From NCBI GenBank assembly GCA_031177765.1, contig JAPSKH010000006.1, forward strand, positions 1 through 64,000: a stretch of 64,000 nt of DNA, in the 5' to 3' direction. Both the position numbers and the translations under genes were made by a program. This DNA comes from Microbacterium sp. GTDB taxonomy: Bacteria > Actinomycetota > Actinomycetes > Actinomycetales > Microbacteriaceae. The notes under the pieces are model-generated. The model saw only the letters and a program-made list of their open reading frames with translations. It was not told the origin of the DNA and ran no database searches. Positions 32,801-40,862 of this stretch are shown here, in pieces. How positions within the stretch are numbered: the first letter of the stretch is position 1; each line of letters starts with the position of its first letter.

Positions 32801-35391
32801 CGGTCGCCGACCTCTCGATCGTGAAGACCGCGTCGGTGAGTCCCGTGGCGGTCAACGGCGCGATCACCTACACCCTCGCGGTCCGGAACCAGGGCCCGAG
32901 CGTCGCGGCTCAGGTGGTCGTCACGGATGCGATCCCGGCCGAGCTCATCGACGCCAGCACGACCAGTCCCGGCTGCACCATCACCGACGGCGTCCTCACC
33001 TGCACGACGGCATCCCTTGCTGTCGACGCCACGGTGGAGCACCGCTTCACGGCGACGGTCGACCCGGCGACGGGGGCGTCGACGATCGTGAACGTCGCCC
33101 AGGTGACGAGCGCGACGCCGGATGCAGACACGGCAGACAACTCCTCGACGGTGGAGACGCCCGTGACGGGCACCCCGCAGATCGAACTGGTCAAGTCGGG
33201 CGGGGCGCCGGTGGACGCGGACGGGGATGGCCGGATCGGCGCCGGAGACACGGTCGCCTACACCTTCACCGTGCGCAACACCGGTCCGACCGTGCTCTCC
33301 TCGATCGTTCTCGACGACCCGCTGCTCGGCGGGACGGTGCCGTGCGCCGCGCTCGCGGGTGTCACGCTGCCACCCGGCGGTCGGGTCGTATGCGCCCCGG
33401 TGACGTACACGCTCACGCAGGACGACGTCGACGCCGGATCCGTGCGCAACGAGGCGTCCGTCACGGCACAGTCGCCGCGGGGTGGGGCCGAGGACGACGC
33501 GGCCGCGAACGTGACCGTTCCGCGCGTGAACGGGATCAGCCTCGCCAAGGCGGCGACTGCACCGGTCGATGTCGACGGCGACGGCGAGATCGGGGCGGGC
33601 GACGCCATCGACTACTCGTTCACCGTGGAGAACACCGGCACGACCACGCTGACGGATGCCGCGATCACCGACCCGCTGCTCGGCGGCGCGCTGACCTGCG
33701 CGGAGCTCGACGCCGCATCGCTCGAGCCGGGTGGCAGTCTCGTCTGCGGGCCGGTGCGGTACGCGCTCACGCAGCAGGACATCGACGCCGCCCTCGTGGA
33801 GAACTCCGCCTCTGTCACCGCCTCGTCGCCCGAAGGCAGCGTCAGCGACACCGCCGACGCGGACGTGACGGTCGAAGGCGCCGACGCGGTCGAGCTGGTC
33901 AAGACGGCGGGCGCGATCATCGACGCCGCCCCGGACGGGCGCATCGGCGCCGGTGACCAAGTCCCGTACACGTTCACGGTCCGCAACATCGGCACGACGA
34001 CGCTCACCGGCGCCGCCATCGCCGACCCGCTTCTCGGCGGAGCGCTGGACTGCCCCGCGCTCGCCGGCGCGACGCTCGCGCCCGGGGATGCCGTCGACTG
34101 CGGTCCGCTGTCGTACACGCTGACGCAGGACGACATCGAGGCCGGCGCGGTGCGCAACGAGGCGGCGGTGACGGCGACGGGCGTCGCGGGCGTGGTGACG
34201 GACGACGCATCCGCCGAGCTGCTCATCGAAGGCGCGGCGGAGGTCGCGCTGACGAAGACGGCCGGCACGCCCGTCGACGCCACCGACGACGGACGCATCG
34301 GCGCCGGTGACACCGTCGAGTACGGCTTCACCATCCGCAACACCGGGACGACCGTGCTCAGCGGCCTCGAACTGGCCGACCCTCTGCTCGGCGGCACCGT
34401 CGAGTGCGCCGTGCTCGAAGGGCGCGAGCTGCTGCCGGGCGACGAGGTCGCGTGCGGGCCCGTCACCTACGCCCTCACGCAGGAGGACGTGGACGCGCAG
34501 CTCGTGCACAACGAGGCCACCGTGACCGCGCAGTCCCGCAACGGGGAGGTCGTCGACACCGCGACGGCGGACGTCGAGGTGCTGGGCACGGACGGACTGG
34601 CCCTGCGGAAATCGGCGGGTGCGATCGTCGACACGAACGGCAGCGGACGCACCGACGCGGGCGACACGATCGCCTACACGTTCGCCGTCGAGAACACCGG
34701 CACCACGACGGTGACGGGTCTCGCCGTCTCGGATCCCCGGCTCAGCGGGGAGGTCGTGTGCGGGGCGACGAGGCTGGCACCGGGCGAGCTGACCGTGTGC
34801 GAGGCTGCCCCGACTGCGCTCACGCAGGCGGAGATCGACGCGGGCGAGATCGTGAACACCGCCACCGCGTCGGGGACGGGACCGGGCGGCACCACGGTGG
34901 AAGCCGACGACTCGATCACGACGCCGATCACGGCGCAGCCGGCCGTCGCGCTGCACAAGACCGGGGGCGACTACGCCGACGCCGACGGCGACGGCTCGAT
35001 CAGCGCGGGCGACACCGTGCGCTTCGGATTCGTCGTCGCCAACACCGGAGCCGTCACGCTCACCGGCATCGTCATCGACGACCCCAAGCTCGGGGGAGAG
35101 GTCGCCTGCGACATCCCCGACCTCGCACCCGGTGAGTCTGCCCAGTGCGGACCGGTGTCGTACGCCATCACGGCGGCGGAGGCCGCCGCGGGGTCGGTGA
35201 CGAACGCCGCGACCGTGACCGCGGACGCGGCCGGGGCCACGGTCAGCGCCGCCGCATCGGTGACCGTCGACCTGTCGCTGCTGGCGATCACCGGTGGCGT
35301 CATCTCGATGCTGCCGTGGGCGCTCGCGCTGCTGGGCGCCGGGGTCGTCGTGCTTCTGCTCTCCCGTTGGCGACGCATGCGCCAGGCGTGA
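29839..35391 (+). CDS. Giant secreted DUF11/DUF7507 repeat surface protein with LAXTG sorting signal
   Basis: 1,850 residues. A signal peptide (basic MISVREAVFRR, then GVSALLVAAGLTVAA, cleavage near PPAAAA) leads to a lectin-like N-domain (about 45-215, GGFETPLAPAGSWDLF, DDITFG). Then come about seven DUF11 Ig-like repeats, each starting like ADLSITKTA and having RNDGPS and NTATV blocks. Six DUF7507-type repeats follow, starting at 33181, 33535, 33889, 34243, 34597 and 34945; the first four spacings are exactly 354 bp. They share GAGDTVAYTFTVRNTG and DPLLGG. The end has LAITG, a hydrophobic helix and SRWRRMRQA, matching a class E sortase signal (LAXTG). It is probably a wall-attached stalk or adhesin. 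The start is GTG 29839 or GTG 29848. Confidence 0.88.
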   Translation: MISVREAVFRRAVRGVGMGVSALLVAAGLTVAANSASVPPAAAAQNPTSCAGGVALINGGFETPLAPAGSWDLFDQAQVPGWSTTDIRGQIELWSTGFNGVPAAAGRQFAELNANSPSRLYQDVATTPGQTLSWSLKHRGRSGTDVMRVVIGAPGGALTQSGPNLSDGTTAWGTHTGTYTVPAGQTVTRFGFEAVSSVGGQAVGNFLDDITFGTGPCLISTKTVTNLTRTGAAAEVGDVLRYTVTTRNDGGNPALQSVSTDALPAGLDFVPGSLRIASGPGAGTLTDASGDDRGEYATGTRTVTVRLGDAATTTAGGSIGVGTTTSYTFDARVVTTAADTTIENEARVTFRDAVANQTRTSTTQTTATPVGPAADLAVTKTLDTAPLVAGEPVSFTITARNNGPQTGAGVTVTETLPEGLTDVTVSGASCVTQASAITCSLPDLAVGESTILTVTGTASPSLDPGAALTNSAAVAGARTDPDPRNNTAVASGTISTLADVSITKSFAPGAPVAGENVTYTLTARNDGPSDARDVVLTDPLDPQTTYVSATVDGEPCTFDGTTVLCPVGTLAPGATATATVTVTLAPAANAVVQNTAVVTTTTSDRDPSDNADSIGFRPVVEADVAVVKTASQPAVEAGDPISFTLTVSNVGPSNATDVVLTDALPAGFLHTGTDAPSGVACATDGPAIRCVWDALAAGATQSVTVHATVAADAPAGTVTNTASVAAPAEDTDTSNNSDSADVEVTQSADIRIAKSASPATGVPGEAQDFVLTVTNDGPSLARGVRITDPLPAGYSVTGTDPRCAVLSGVLECQVGDVAPGTTAQVTVTGTLAAGLTGVLRNTATAASVTPDPDETDNTAGVDLPLAPSADVSLTKTTSTPQVALGGTVRYVVTVRNDGPSAAAAVVVDESPGTGIRLTGAVPSVGTWSAGDARWDVGTLMPGGEATLEVTAVAEAEGTLPNTATASSAATPDPDSSDLTGTAEVTVSPVADLSIVKTASVSPVAVNGAITYTLAVRNQGPSVAAQVVVTDAIPAELIDASTTSPGCTITDGVLTCTTASLAVDATVEHRFTATVDPATGASTIVNVAQVTSATPDADTADNSSTVETPVTGTPQIELVKSGGAPVDADGDGRIGAGDTVAYTFTVRNTGPTVLSSIVLDDPLLGGTVPCAALAGVTLPPGGRVVCAPVTYTLTQDDVDAGSVRNEASVTAQSPRGGAEDDAAANVTVPRVNGISLAKAATAPVDVDGDGEIGAGDAIDYSFTVENTGTTTLTDAAITDPLLGGALTCAELDAASLEPGGSLVCGPVRYALTQQDIDAALVENSASVTASSPEGSVSDTADADVTVEGADAVELVKTAGAIIDAAPDGRIGAGDQVPYTFTVRNIGTTTLTGAAIADPLLGGALDCPALAGATLAPGDAVDCGPLSYTLTQDDIEAGAVRNEAAVTATGVAGVVTDDASAELLIEGAAEVALTKTAGTPVDATDDGRIGAGDTVEYGFTIRNTGTTVLSGLELADPLLGGTVECAVLEGRELLPGDEVACGPVTYALTQEDVDAQLVHNEATVTAQSRNGEVVDTATADVEVLGTDGLALRKSAGAIVDTNGSGRTDAGDTIAYTFAVENTGTTTVTGLAVSDPRLSGEVVCGATRLAPGELTVCEAAPTALTQAEIDAGEIVNTATASGTGPGGTTVEADDSITTPITAQPAVALHKTGGDYADADGDGSISAGDTVRFGFVVANTGAVTLTGIVIDDPKLGGEVACDIPDLAPGESAQCGPVSYAITAAEAAAGSVTNAATVTADAAGATVSAAASVTVDLSLLAITGGVISMLPWALALLGAGVVVLLLSRWRRMRQA
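33181..35290 (+). repeat. Six tandem 354/348-bp protein-coding repeats
   Basis: Repeat units begin at 33181, 33535, 33889, 34243, 34597 and 34945. The step is 354 bp four times, then 348 bp, so 118 and 116 residues. Each unit has the order [VIL]xLxKxxG, GAGDxxxYxFxVxNTG, DPLLGG, CGPVxYxLTQxDIDA, NxAxVTA. The DNA copies have diverged but keep register, indicating old duplications with selection on length. Confidence 0.85.
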
Positions 35392-35456
35392 CACGACTGC
35401 GGCCCGACACGACATCGCGCCGGATCGAGCACGACGGGGATGTCCTGCGAGCGGCC

Positions 35457-36095
35457 TCAGGCCGGTGCGGAGAGCCGAGCGGACGAGGGCGGACGTGGCG
35501 CAGGCCGCGCCGAGAGCGTGGCGATCCCGACGACGACCCACGCGACACCGAGCGGGACCGCGGAGAGCACCTGATCGGTCTGCGCGTTGAACCCTACGCA
35601 GGTCACGGAAGCCAGGGTGAGCAGAATCCCCAGCCAGGGGCGCAGCCACCGGCCGAGCAGCGCGGCGAGACCCGCCGCGATACTGCCGAAGACGGGCAGC
35701 GCTCTGGCCAGCGAGTCGGAGTCGTGCAGCCACCAGAGCGGCGATCCGCCCGTCGTCACGGCGTTCATCAGGAGCCCCAGAACGGCCGCGGCGACACCTG
35801 CGGAGGTCAGGATGAGAGCTGCCCGCCGTAAGGCGGCTCCCCTGGCACCGGGTCGGTCGCCGAGGGTGAACATGCCGGCGGCGATGCAGGCCACCGCGAT
35901 GGCGAACAGCCACAGCAGGTCCTCGGTGGGTCGGTGCGGGCCGCTCGAACCGCACTGGTCCGCGACGCAGCCGGCGGGCCGAGAGAAGAGCAGCATGGCG
36001 TGAGCAGCCCAGGCTGCCCCTCCCGCCGTCCACACGGCGCCGGCGCCGAGCGTCCGACCTCTTCCGTTGCGCGAGGACGAGACAGGGATCGTCAC
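35457..36095 (-). CDS. Multispan membrane protein, unknown (DUF998-like)
   Basis: About 212 residues with six hydrophobic helices: VWTAGGAAWAAHAMLLFSR, LLWLFAIAVACIAAGMFTL, LILTSAGVAAAVLGLLMNAV, VFGSIAAGLAALLG, WLGILLTLASVTCVG and VAWVVVGIATLS. A HDSDSLARALPVFG loop lies between. It resembles small DUF998-type proteins but I cannot confirm the family. The frame is open to 36452, but the early part is Arg/Ser-rich and overlaps the cpaF start on the other strand. I take GTG 36095 as a reasonable start. It converges with the giant repeat gene. Confidence 0.5.
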   Translation of the reverse strand: MTIPVSSSRNGRGRTLGAGAVWTAGGAAWAAHAMLLFSRPAGCVADQCGSSGPHRPTEDLLWLFAIAVACIAAGMFTLGDRPGARGAALRRAALILTSAGVAAAVLGLLMNAVTTGGSPLWWLHDSDSLARALPVFGSIAAGLAALLGRWLRPWLGILLTLASVTCVGFNAQTDQVLSAVPLGVAWVVVGIATLSARPAPRPPSSARLSAPA

Positions 36096-36300
36096 GACAG
36101 CCGCTGCGGGAAGTGCCTGAGCGCGCAGGACCGGAGTTCGTTCATGGCCGTCAAGGCTAGCCGTCGGGGCGAGGCCGGTGCGGGAGGATTCGCCGTCCCT
36201 GAGGTCTCCGGGTGCGTTCTCCTGCTCCGACTCGGCGCCGCCACGACGGCCCTGTGGATAACTCCGGGCGACCGTCGACGCATCTTGCGAGGATGCTTCG

Positions 36301-37464
36301 GTGACCTCGATCGCCGTCTCGGCCGGCGCCGCACCCGTGGCGACGCTCGTCGCCGACCGCGTGCGCGAGAGGCTCCGGGCCGAGCGGGCGGACCCGAGCC
36401 GCGACCCAGACCTGGCCGCCGAGGTCGCCTGGGCCGAGGTCCGGCGGCACAACGATTTCGCCCTGGCTCGGGGACTTGCGCCGGTCGATGACGAAGCCGC
36501 CTGCGTACGGGACGTTCTCGCTGCCGTCGCGGGCTACGGCCCATTGCAGCCCTACCTGGACGACCCCACCGTCGAAGAACTGTGGATCAACGCCCCCGAT
36601 CGCATCTTCGTGGCGCGCGGCGGCATCCCGGAGCGGACGCCGCTCGTGCTCACCGACACGGCCGTGCGCGATCTCGTGGAACGGATGCTGCAGTCCAGCG
36701 GCCGCCGCGTGGATCTGAGCCAGCCGTTCGTCGACGCGTCGCTCCCGGACGGTTCCCGTCTGCACGTCGTCATACCCGACATCACGCGGCGTCATTGGGC
36801 CGTCAACGTGCGCAAGTTCCTGCCGGCGTACCGCGACCTGGACCGCCTTGTCGCTGCAGGGTCGCTGCACCCGATCGCCGAGCGACTGCTGCGCGACGCG
36901 ATGGCGGCAGGACGGTCGGTGCTCGTGTCGGGAGCCACGCACGCCGGCAAGACCACGCTCCTGGGAGCCCTGATCGCGGCGTGCCCGCCGCATCACCGCG
37001 TCGTCACGGTCGAGGAGACCTTCGAGCTGGCTGTCCAGGCCCCGGACATCGTCGCATTGCAGGGCAGGCAGCCGAGTCTCGAGGGCACGGGAGAGGTGAC
37101 GCTTCGTCGACTCGTGAAAGAGGCCCTCCGCATGCGACCCGATCGGCTGATCGTGGGCGAGGTTCGCGATGCGGAGGCGCTCGATCTTCTTCTCGCGCTC
37201 AACACGGGAGTCCCCGGTGCGGCGACGATCCACGCGAACTCGGCGCGCGAGGCACTGGGCAAGCTCGCCGCGCTCCCGCTGCTCGCGGGTCGCAACATCG
37301 ACGCGGCGTTCGTGCTGCCCGCCGTCGCGGCATCCGTCGATCTTGTGGCGCACTGCGAGCGCGACGCCTCGGGGATGCGTCGCGTGGTCGAGATCGTCGA
37401 GCCGACCGGCGTGGCCGACGGGGCGGTGGAGGCCCGCACGCTCTACCGGGCGGCCGGCGTATGA
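36301..37464 (+). CDS. cpaF: Tad pilus secretion ATPase (CpaF/TadA)
   Basis: 387 residues. A type II/IV secretion hexameric ATPase that powers pilus assembly. N-terminal domain (about 60-190) with GYGPLQPYLDDPTVEELWIN, typical of CpaF; Walker A VSGATHAGKTTLL; Asp box VVTVEETFELA; Walker B region RPDRLIVGEVRDAEALDLL; His box GVPGAATIHANSAREAL. The start GTG 36301 gives a short N-terminus. It is the first gene of a tight operon (cpaF-tadB-tadC-pilin-TadE-TadE-TadG); its stop overlaps the tadB ATG. Confidence 0.94.
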   Translation: MTSIAVSAGAAPVATLVADRVRERLRAERADPSRDPDLAAEVAWAEVRRHNDFALARGLAPVDDEAACVRDVLAAVAGYGPLQPYLDDPTVEELWINAPDRIFVARGGIPERTPLVLTDTAVRDLVERMLQSSGRRVDLSQPFVDASLPDGSRLHVVIPDITRRHWAVNVRKFLPAYRDLDRLVAAGSLHPIAERLLRDAMAAGRSVLVSGATHAGKTTLLGALIAACPPHHRVVTVEETFELAVQAPDIVALQGRQPSLEGTGEVTLRRLVKEALRMRPDRLIVGEVRDAEALDLLLALNTGVPGAATIHANSAREALGKLAALPLLAGRNIDAAFVLPAVAASVDLVAHCERDASGMRRVVEIVEPTGVADGAVEARTLYRAAGV

Positions 37465-38318
37465 CGTTCGTCTGGGGCGCCGTTCTGGCCGCCGGGGTGC
37501 TGCTGACGGTGTCGCCGTGGCTGTGGCCCGCCGGGAGCCGGAGCGCTGCCCGCCCGCGGGGGAGTCGACTCGCGCGCTTGCTCGAGGACGCCGGCATGTC
37601 ACGCGTGTCGGCGGGCTCGGTGTCGATCGTCGCAGTGTGCTGCGCTGTCGTCGCGGCTGCCGTGGCGTGGCTCGTCGCGCCGGTTCCCGCGCTCTGCCTG
37701 GTCACCGCGGTGGCAGGGGTGATCGCGCCGTTCGCGTGGCTGCGCGCGCGACGGACACGGCTGACACGGAGCCGCCGCGGGATGTGGCCCGACATCTGCG
37801 ACCTGCTCATCGCGTCGGTACGGGCCGGGATGTCCCTGCCGGATGCCGTCGCCGGGCTCGCCGACTCCGCTCCTGTCGAACTGCGGCCGGCGTTCGTGGC
37901 CTTCGCACGCGACATCGCCGCGACCGGGCATTTCGACTCCAGCGCGCTGCGCCTCAAGGCGACCCTCGCCGATCCGGTCGCGGACCGGATCGTCGAGACG
38001 TTGCGGATGGCGCGGCAGGTGGGAGGCACCGAGCTCACCACCGTGCTCCGTGCATTGGCGACGTCGGTGCGCGCCGATGCGGCTCTGCGCGCCGAGGTCG
38101 AGTCGCGCCAGTCGTGGATCCGGGGCGCCGCGGTCCTCGGCGTGGCGGCGCCCTGGGTGATCCTCACCCTGCTGGCGATGCGGCCGGAGGGAGCGCGGGC
38201 TTATGGCAGTGCCGAGGGGATTGCACTCATCCTCGTCGGCGCGGCGGTGTCGTTCCTGGCGTTCCGGCTGATGATCAGACTCGGCCGGCTTCCCGAGCCG
38301 CGGCGGTGGTTCGGGTGA
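37461..38318 (+). CDS. tadB: Tad pilus inner-membrane platform protein TadB
   Basis: 285 residues. Type II secretion F-domain protein. Membrane helices at about 3-22, 55-80, 82-100, 215-235 and 250-270 flank the cytoplasmic domain with WPDICDLLIASVRAGMSLPDA, DPVADRIVETLRMARQVGGTEL and ADAALRAEVESRQSWIRGAA, the expected TadB pattern. TadB and TadC form the platform on which pilin is added. ATG 37461 overlaps the cpaF stop and the stop overlaps the tadC GTG. Confidence 0.9.
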   Translation: MTFVWGAVLAAGVLLTVSPWLWPAGSRSAARPRGSRLARLLEDAGMSRVSAGSVSIVAVCCAVVAAAVAWLVAPVPALCLVTAVAGVIAPFAWLRARRTRLTRSRRGMWPDICDLLIASVRAGMSLPDAVAGLADSAPVELRPAFVAFARDIAATGHFDSSALRLKATLADPVADRIVETLRMARQVGGTELTTVLRALATSVRADAALRAEVESRQSWIRGAAVLGVAAPWVILTLLAMRPEGARAYGSAEGIALILVGAAVSFLAFRLMIRLGRLPEPRRWFG

Positions 38319-39256
38319 GCGTTCCGTCGTCGGGCCTCGTGGTGAGCGACGCGGCGTACGCGGTCGTGCTCGGCACGGCGTTCGGTATCGGCGTCTGCCT
38401 GCTGCTGTCCGTGGCGCCGCGATGGGGCGCGCCGTCGCTCGCTCGGCGTATCGGCCCGTACATCCGCGACGTCACCGCCCCGCGCGGGTTGGACCCCGCC
38501 TACCGGGCGCCACGCGACGCGGCATCGACGTGGGCGGTGCTCCAGACCCGCTTCGCGAGCACGATCGGCGGAGATGAGGGCGTGGTCCGGCGGCTGCAAC
38601 GAGCCGGATGGGGCATCGACGTCGCGCGCTTCCGCGGCCGGCAGCTCGCTTGGGCGGTCGCCGGCCTCGGAGCGGGAGGCGCACTCGTGGTGGCGCTCGT
38701 CCTCACCGGTCGCGGGTCACCGGCACTCGGCCTTCTCCCGCCGATCGCCGCCGTCGCCGGGGCGCTCGCGTGCGACGTGATACTCAGTCGCGCCGCGCGA
38801 GGGCGCGTCGCCCGGATCGAGGACGAGCTTCCCACCGTGCTGGAATTCCTCGCGCTGTGCCTGTCGGCCGGCGAAGGCATCCTCGATTCGCTGCGCCGCG
38901 TCAGTGACGTGGGCGCCGGCGAGCTGAGCGCGGAGCTGCGCGGGGTCGTGGTGGCCGTCGGTACCGGATCGTCGCTGTCGGACGCTCTCGGTCGCCTGTC
39001 GAGACGACTGCAGATTCCGGCGCTGTCGCGCGCCGTCGACCAGCTCGTCGCGGCGATCGATCGCGGTGCGCCGCTTGCGCAGGTGCTCCATGCGCAGGCG
39101 CTCGACGCGCGGGAGGAGGCCAAGCGCGGGCTCATCGAGCGGGCCGGGCGCAAGGAGATCTACATGCTCGTCCCGCTGGTGTTCCTGATCCTGCCGCTGA
39201 GCGTGCTGTTCGCGGTGTTCCCGGGGATCTTCATGCTTCGTCTCGGAATCGGCTAG
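38315..39256 (+). CDS. tadC: Tad pilus inner-membrane platform protein TadC
   Basis: 313 residues. A second F-domain protein. Helices near 12-32, 110-150 and 290-313; the cytosolic core has ELPTVLEFLALCLSAGEGIL, GSSLSDALGRLSRRLQIP and REEAKRGLIERAGRKEIYM, the usual TadC pattern. Start GTG 38315 overlaps the tadB stop (GTGA). The C-terminus PLVFLILPLSVLFAVFPGIF is a membrane anchor. Confidence 0.9.
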   Translation: MSVPSSGLVVSDAAYAVVLGTAFGIGVCLLLSVAPRWGAPSLARRIGPYIRDVTAPRGLDPAYRAPRDAASTWAVLQTRFASTIGGDEGVVRRLQRAGWGIDVARFRGRQLAWAVAGLGAGGALVVALVLTGRGSPALGLLPPIAAVAGALACDVILSRAARGRVARIEDELPTVLEFLALCLSAGEGILDSLRRVSDVGAGELSAELRGVVVAVGTGSSLSDALGRLSRRLQIPALSRAVDQLVAAIDRGAPLAQVLHAQALDAREEAKRGLIERAGRKEIYMLVPLVFLILPLSVLFAVFPGIFMLRLGIG

Positions 39257-39277
39257 GCAGCTTCGGAAGGGGAAATG

Positions 39278-39481
39278 ATGAACGGAACGCTGATGCGCCG
39301 CGCGGTTGATCGACTGAGCGCCGCGAGCCGCGACATCGTCGACGACGAGCGCGGCGACGTGCCCGGCTGGGTGCTCATTACGTTGATGACCGCCGGGCTC
39401 GTCGTGGTCATCTGGGCGCTGGCCGGACCGGCGCTGGCGAGTCTGTTCGAACAGGCGATCGCGCGCGTCTCGGGACTGTGA
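39278..39481 (+). CDS. Flp-like small pilin candidate
   Basis: 67 residues. A basic N-terminus (MRRAVDRLSAASRD) then DDERGDVPGWVLITLMTAGLVVVIWAL and a short end EQAIARVSGL. The ERGDVPGW block before the hydrophobic helix occupies the place of the prepilin processing site (G/x-E); size and position right after tadC fit the major Flp pilin of actinobacterial Tad loci. Cleavage after the Gly would leave a roughly 40-residue pilin. Two ATGs (39275 and 39278) are adjacent; I use 39278 because GGAAGGGG is then at a normal distance. The stop overlaps the next GTG. Confidence 0.75.
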   Translation: MNGTLMRRAVDRLSAASRDIVDDERGDVPGWVLITLMTAGLVVVIWALAGPALASLFEQAIARVSGL

Positions 39482-39936
39482 CCGGTCCGCGGCACCGGCG
39501 TCGCGCTCCGTCCGGCGGGGTGCGCCTCCTGGCGCGCAGCATCCGCGGACGCATCGCGGGTCTCGGAGAGGAGGGATCGAGCCCTGTCGAGTTCGTGCTC
39601 GTCGGCTCGCTGCTCACGGTGCTGACCCTTGCCGTGCTGCAGCTGGGACTGGCGGTCTATGTCCGCAACGTCGTCCACGACGCCGCCGTCGAGGGCGCGT
39701 ATCACGCCGCGCTCGCCGACACGTCGCTCCAGGAGGGCGCCGCGCGCACGCGCGACATCGTCGCCCGCACGGTGGGTGCCGAGTACGCCGCCGCCGTGAC
39801 GGTGCGCGAGACCGTCGCGCTCGGGCACCCCGCCGTCGAAGTCCGCGTCTCGACGACCCTGCCGCTCGTCGGATTGCTCGGGGCGCCACGAGCGCTGGAG
39901 GTGGCGGCCCATGCGCCCGTCGAATCCTTCGACTGA
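39478..39936 (+). CDS. TadE-family pseudopilin, first copy
   Basis: 152 residues. After a basic cytoplasmic start there is EEGSSPVEFVLVGSLLTVLTLAVLQLG, the TadE signature (Glu near the start of one membrane helix). The rest is outside and ends in a soluble domain (RVSTTLPLVGLLGAPRALEV). Minor pseudopilins prime pilus fibres. GTG 39478 overlaps the stop of the pilin gene. The next gene starts 26 nt before this stop. Confidence 0.87.
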   Translation: MTGPRHRRRAPSGGVRLLARSIRGRIAGLGEEGSSPVEFVLVGSLLTVLTLAVLQLGLAVYVRNVVHDAAVEGAYHAALADTSLQEGAARTRDIVARTVGAEYAAAVTVRETVALGHPAVEVRVSTTLPLVGLLGAPRALEVAAHAPVESFD

Positions 39937-40396
39937 GCCGCGCAACACGACCGCGGCGGAGGCGCTGTCGGAGGACGAGGAGGGCTCGGCCGCGCTGGAG
40001 TTCATCCTCGTCGGACTGCTCATGCTCGTCCCCCTGGTGTACCTCATCGTCGTGCTGGGACTCATCCAGCAGCAGTCGCTCGGTGCGGAAGCGGGGGCGA
40101 GACACGTCGCGCGAGCGGTGTCGACAGCGACCGACGCAGCGGACGCCCGGGACCGCGCGGCGCGCGTGCTCGCCTCTGTCTCGGATCAGTACGGCATCGA
40201 CGATGTGGACCTCTCGCTCCGATGCCGCCCGGCGGGCGTCGAGTGCCCGTCGGCGGGCGCCACCCTCGTCGTCACCGTGCACACGACCGTCGCCCTGCCG
40301 CTCGTCCCACCGGTGCTCGGATGGGACCGGGCGGCGTCGATCCCGGTCGAGGCGACGGCCGCCCACAAGGTGTCGAGGTTCTGGGGGAGCGGATGA
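39911..40396 (+). CDS. TadE-family pseudopilin, second copy
   Basis: 161 residues. EDEEGSAALEFILVGLLMLVPLVYLIVVLG gives the TadE-type E-in-helix motif, followed by an external domain with two Cys (LSLRCRPAGVECPSAG) that could form a disulfide, and LVVTVHTTVALPLVPPVLGW. The two TadE copies here are unequal in sequence, so they likely play different roles (as TadE and TadF in other loci). The stop overlaps the start of the next gene (ATGA). Confidence 0.87.
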   Translation: MRPSNPSTEPRNTTAAEALSEDEEGSAALEFILVGLLMLVPLVYLIVVLGLIQQQSLGAEAGARHVARAVSTATDAADARDRAARVLASVSDQYGIDDVDLSLRCRPAGVECPSAGATLVVTVHTTVALPLVPPVLGWDRAASIPVEATAAHKVSRFWGSG

Positions 40397-40821
40397 CCGG
40401 AATCGAGGAGAGTCCGCGGACGGATGACGAGGGCAGCGTCCTGATCCTCACCCTGGCGTACGGGGTTCTGGCTCTCGTTGCCATACTGGTCTGCGTCGCG
40501 GCGACCAGCCTCTATCTCTCCCAGAAGCGCTTGGATGCGCTGGCGGATGCCGCGGCGCTTGCGGCGGCCGACGGCTTCGAGCTCACGGTCGTCGAGGATG
40601 CGCCCGTCGCTCGCCTGACCAGCGAGGGCGTGCACCGTCAGGCCCAGCTTCTGGTCGCCGAGGTCGGAGGGGACGCATCGCTCGTCTCCGCGAGCACGCC
40701 GGACGGCGTCTCGGCTCGGGTGACGGTGGCCGACGAGTGGCATCCGCCCGTGCTCACGCTGTTCGTGCCGGACGGCATCGCTCTGCGAGCCACCGCCACC
40801 AGTCGCACGGCGCTGCGCTAG
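40393..40821 (+). CDS. TadG-like pilus assembly protein (Rce-type), short
   Basis: 142 residues. TDDEGSVLILTLAYGVLALVAILVCVAATSLYL is the N-terminal membrane helix with the conserved EG-S motif, followed by LDALADAAALAAADGFEL, which is typical of TadG/pilus-assembly proteins. The C-terminal region is short compared with full TadG (often 400 or more residues), as usual in actinobacterial Tad loci. Last gene of the operon; no prepilin peptidase or TadZ is present in the window. Confidence 0.82.
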   Translation: MTGIEESPRTDDEGSVLILTLAYGVLALVAILVCVAATSLYLSQKRLDALADAAALAAADGFELTVVEDAPVARLTSEGVHRQAQLLVAEVGGDASLVSASTPDGVSARVTVADEWHPPVLTLFVPDGIALRATATSRTALR

Positions 40822-40862
40822 CCGCCTGTCTGCGAACAGGTGCGGCGACGCCGCGCCTCCAC

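Noticed and set aside
33181..35290. Regular repeats that could suggest a CRISPR or satellite array
   Set aside because: The period is 354 bp, inside one protein frame, with conserved residues; there is no short direct repeat with unique spacers.
31141..36033. A 1,630-codon open frame on the minus strand opposite the giant repeat gene
   Set aside because: It is Arg/Gly/Asp-rich with no known motif and mirrors codon bias of the repeat gene; high GC creates such antisense frames.
36096..36452. Upstream extension of the minus-strand membrane protein
   Set aside because: Low-complexity Ser/Arg sequence overlapping the cpaF start; not membrane-like.
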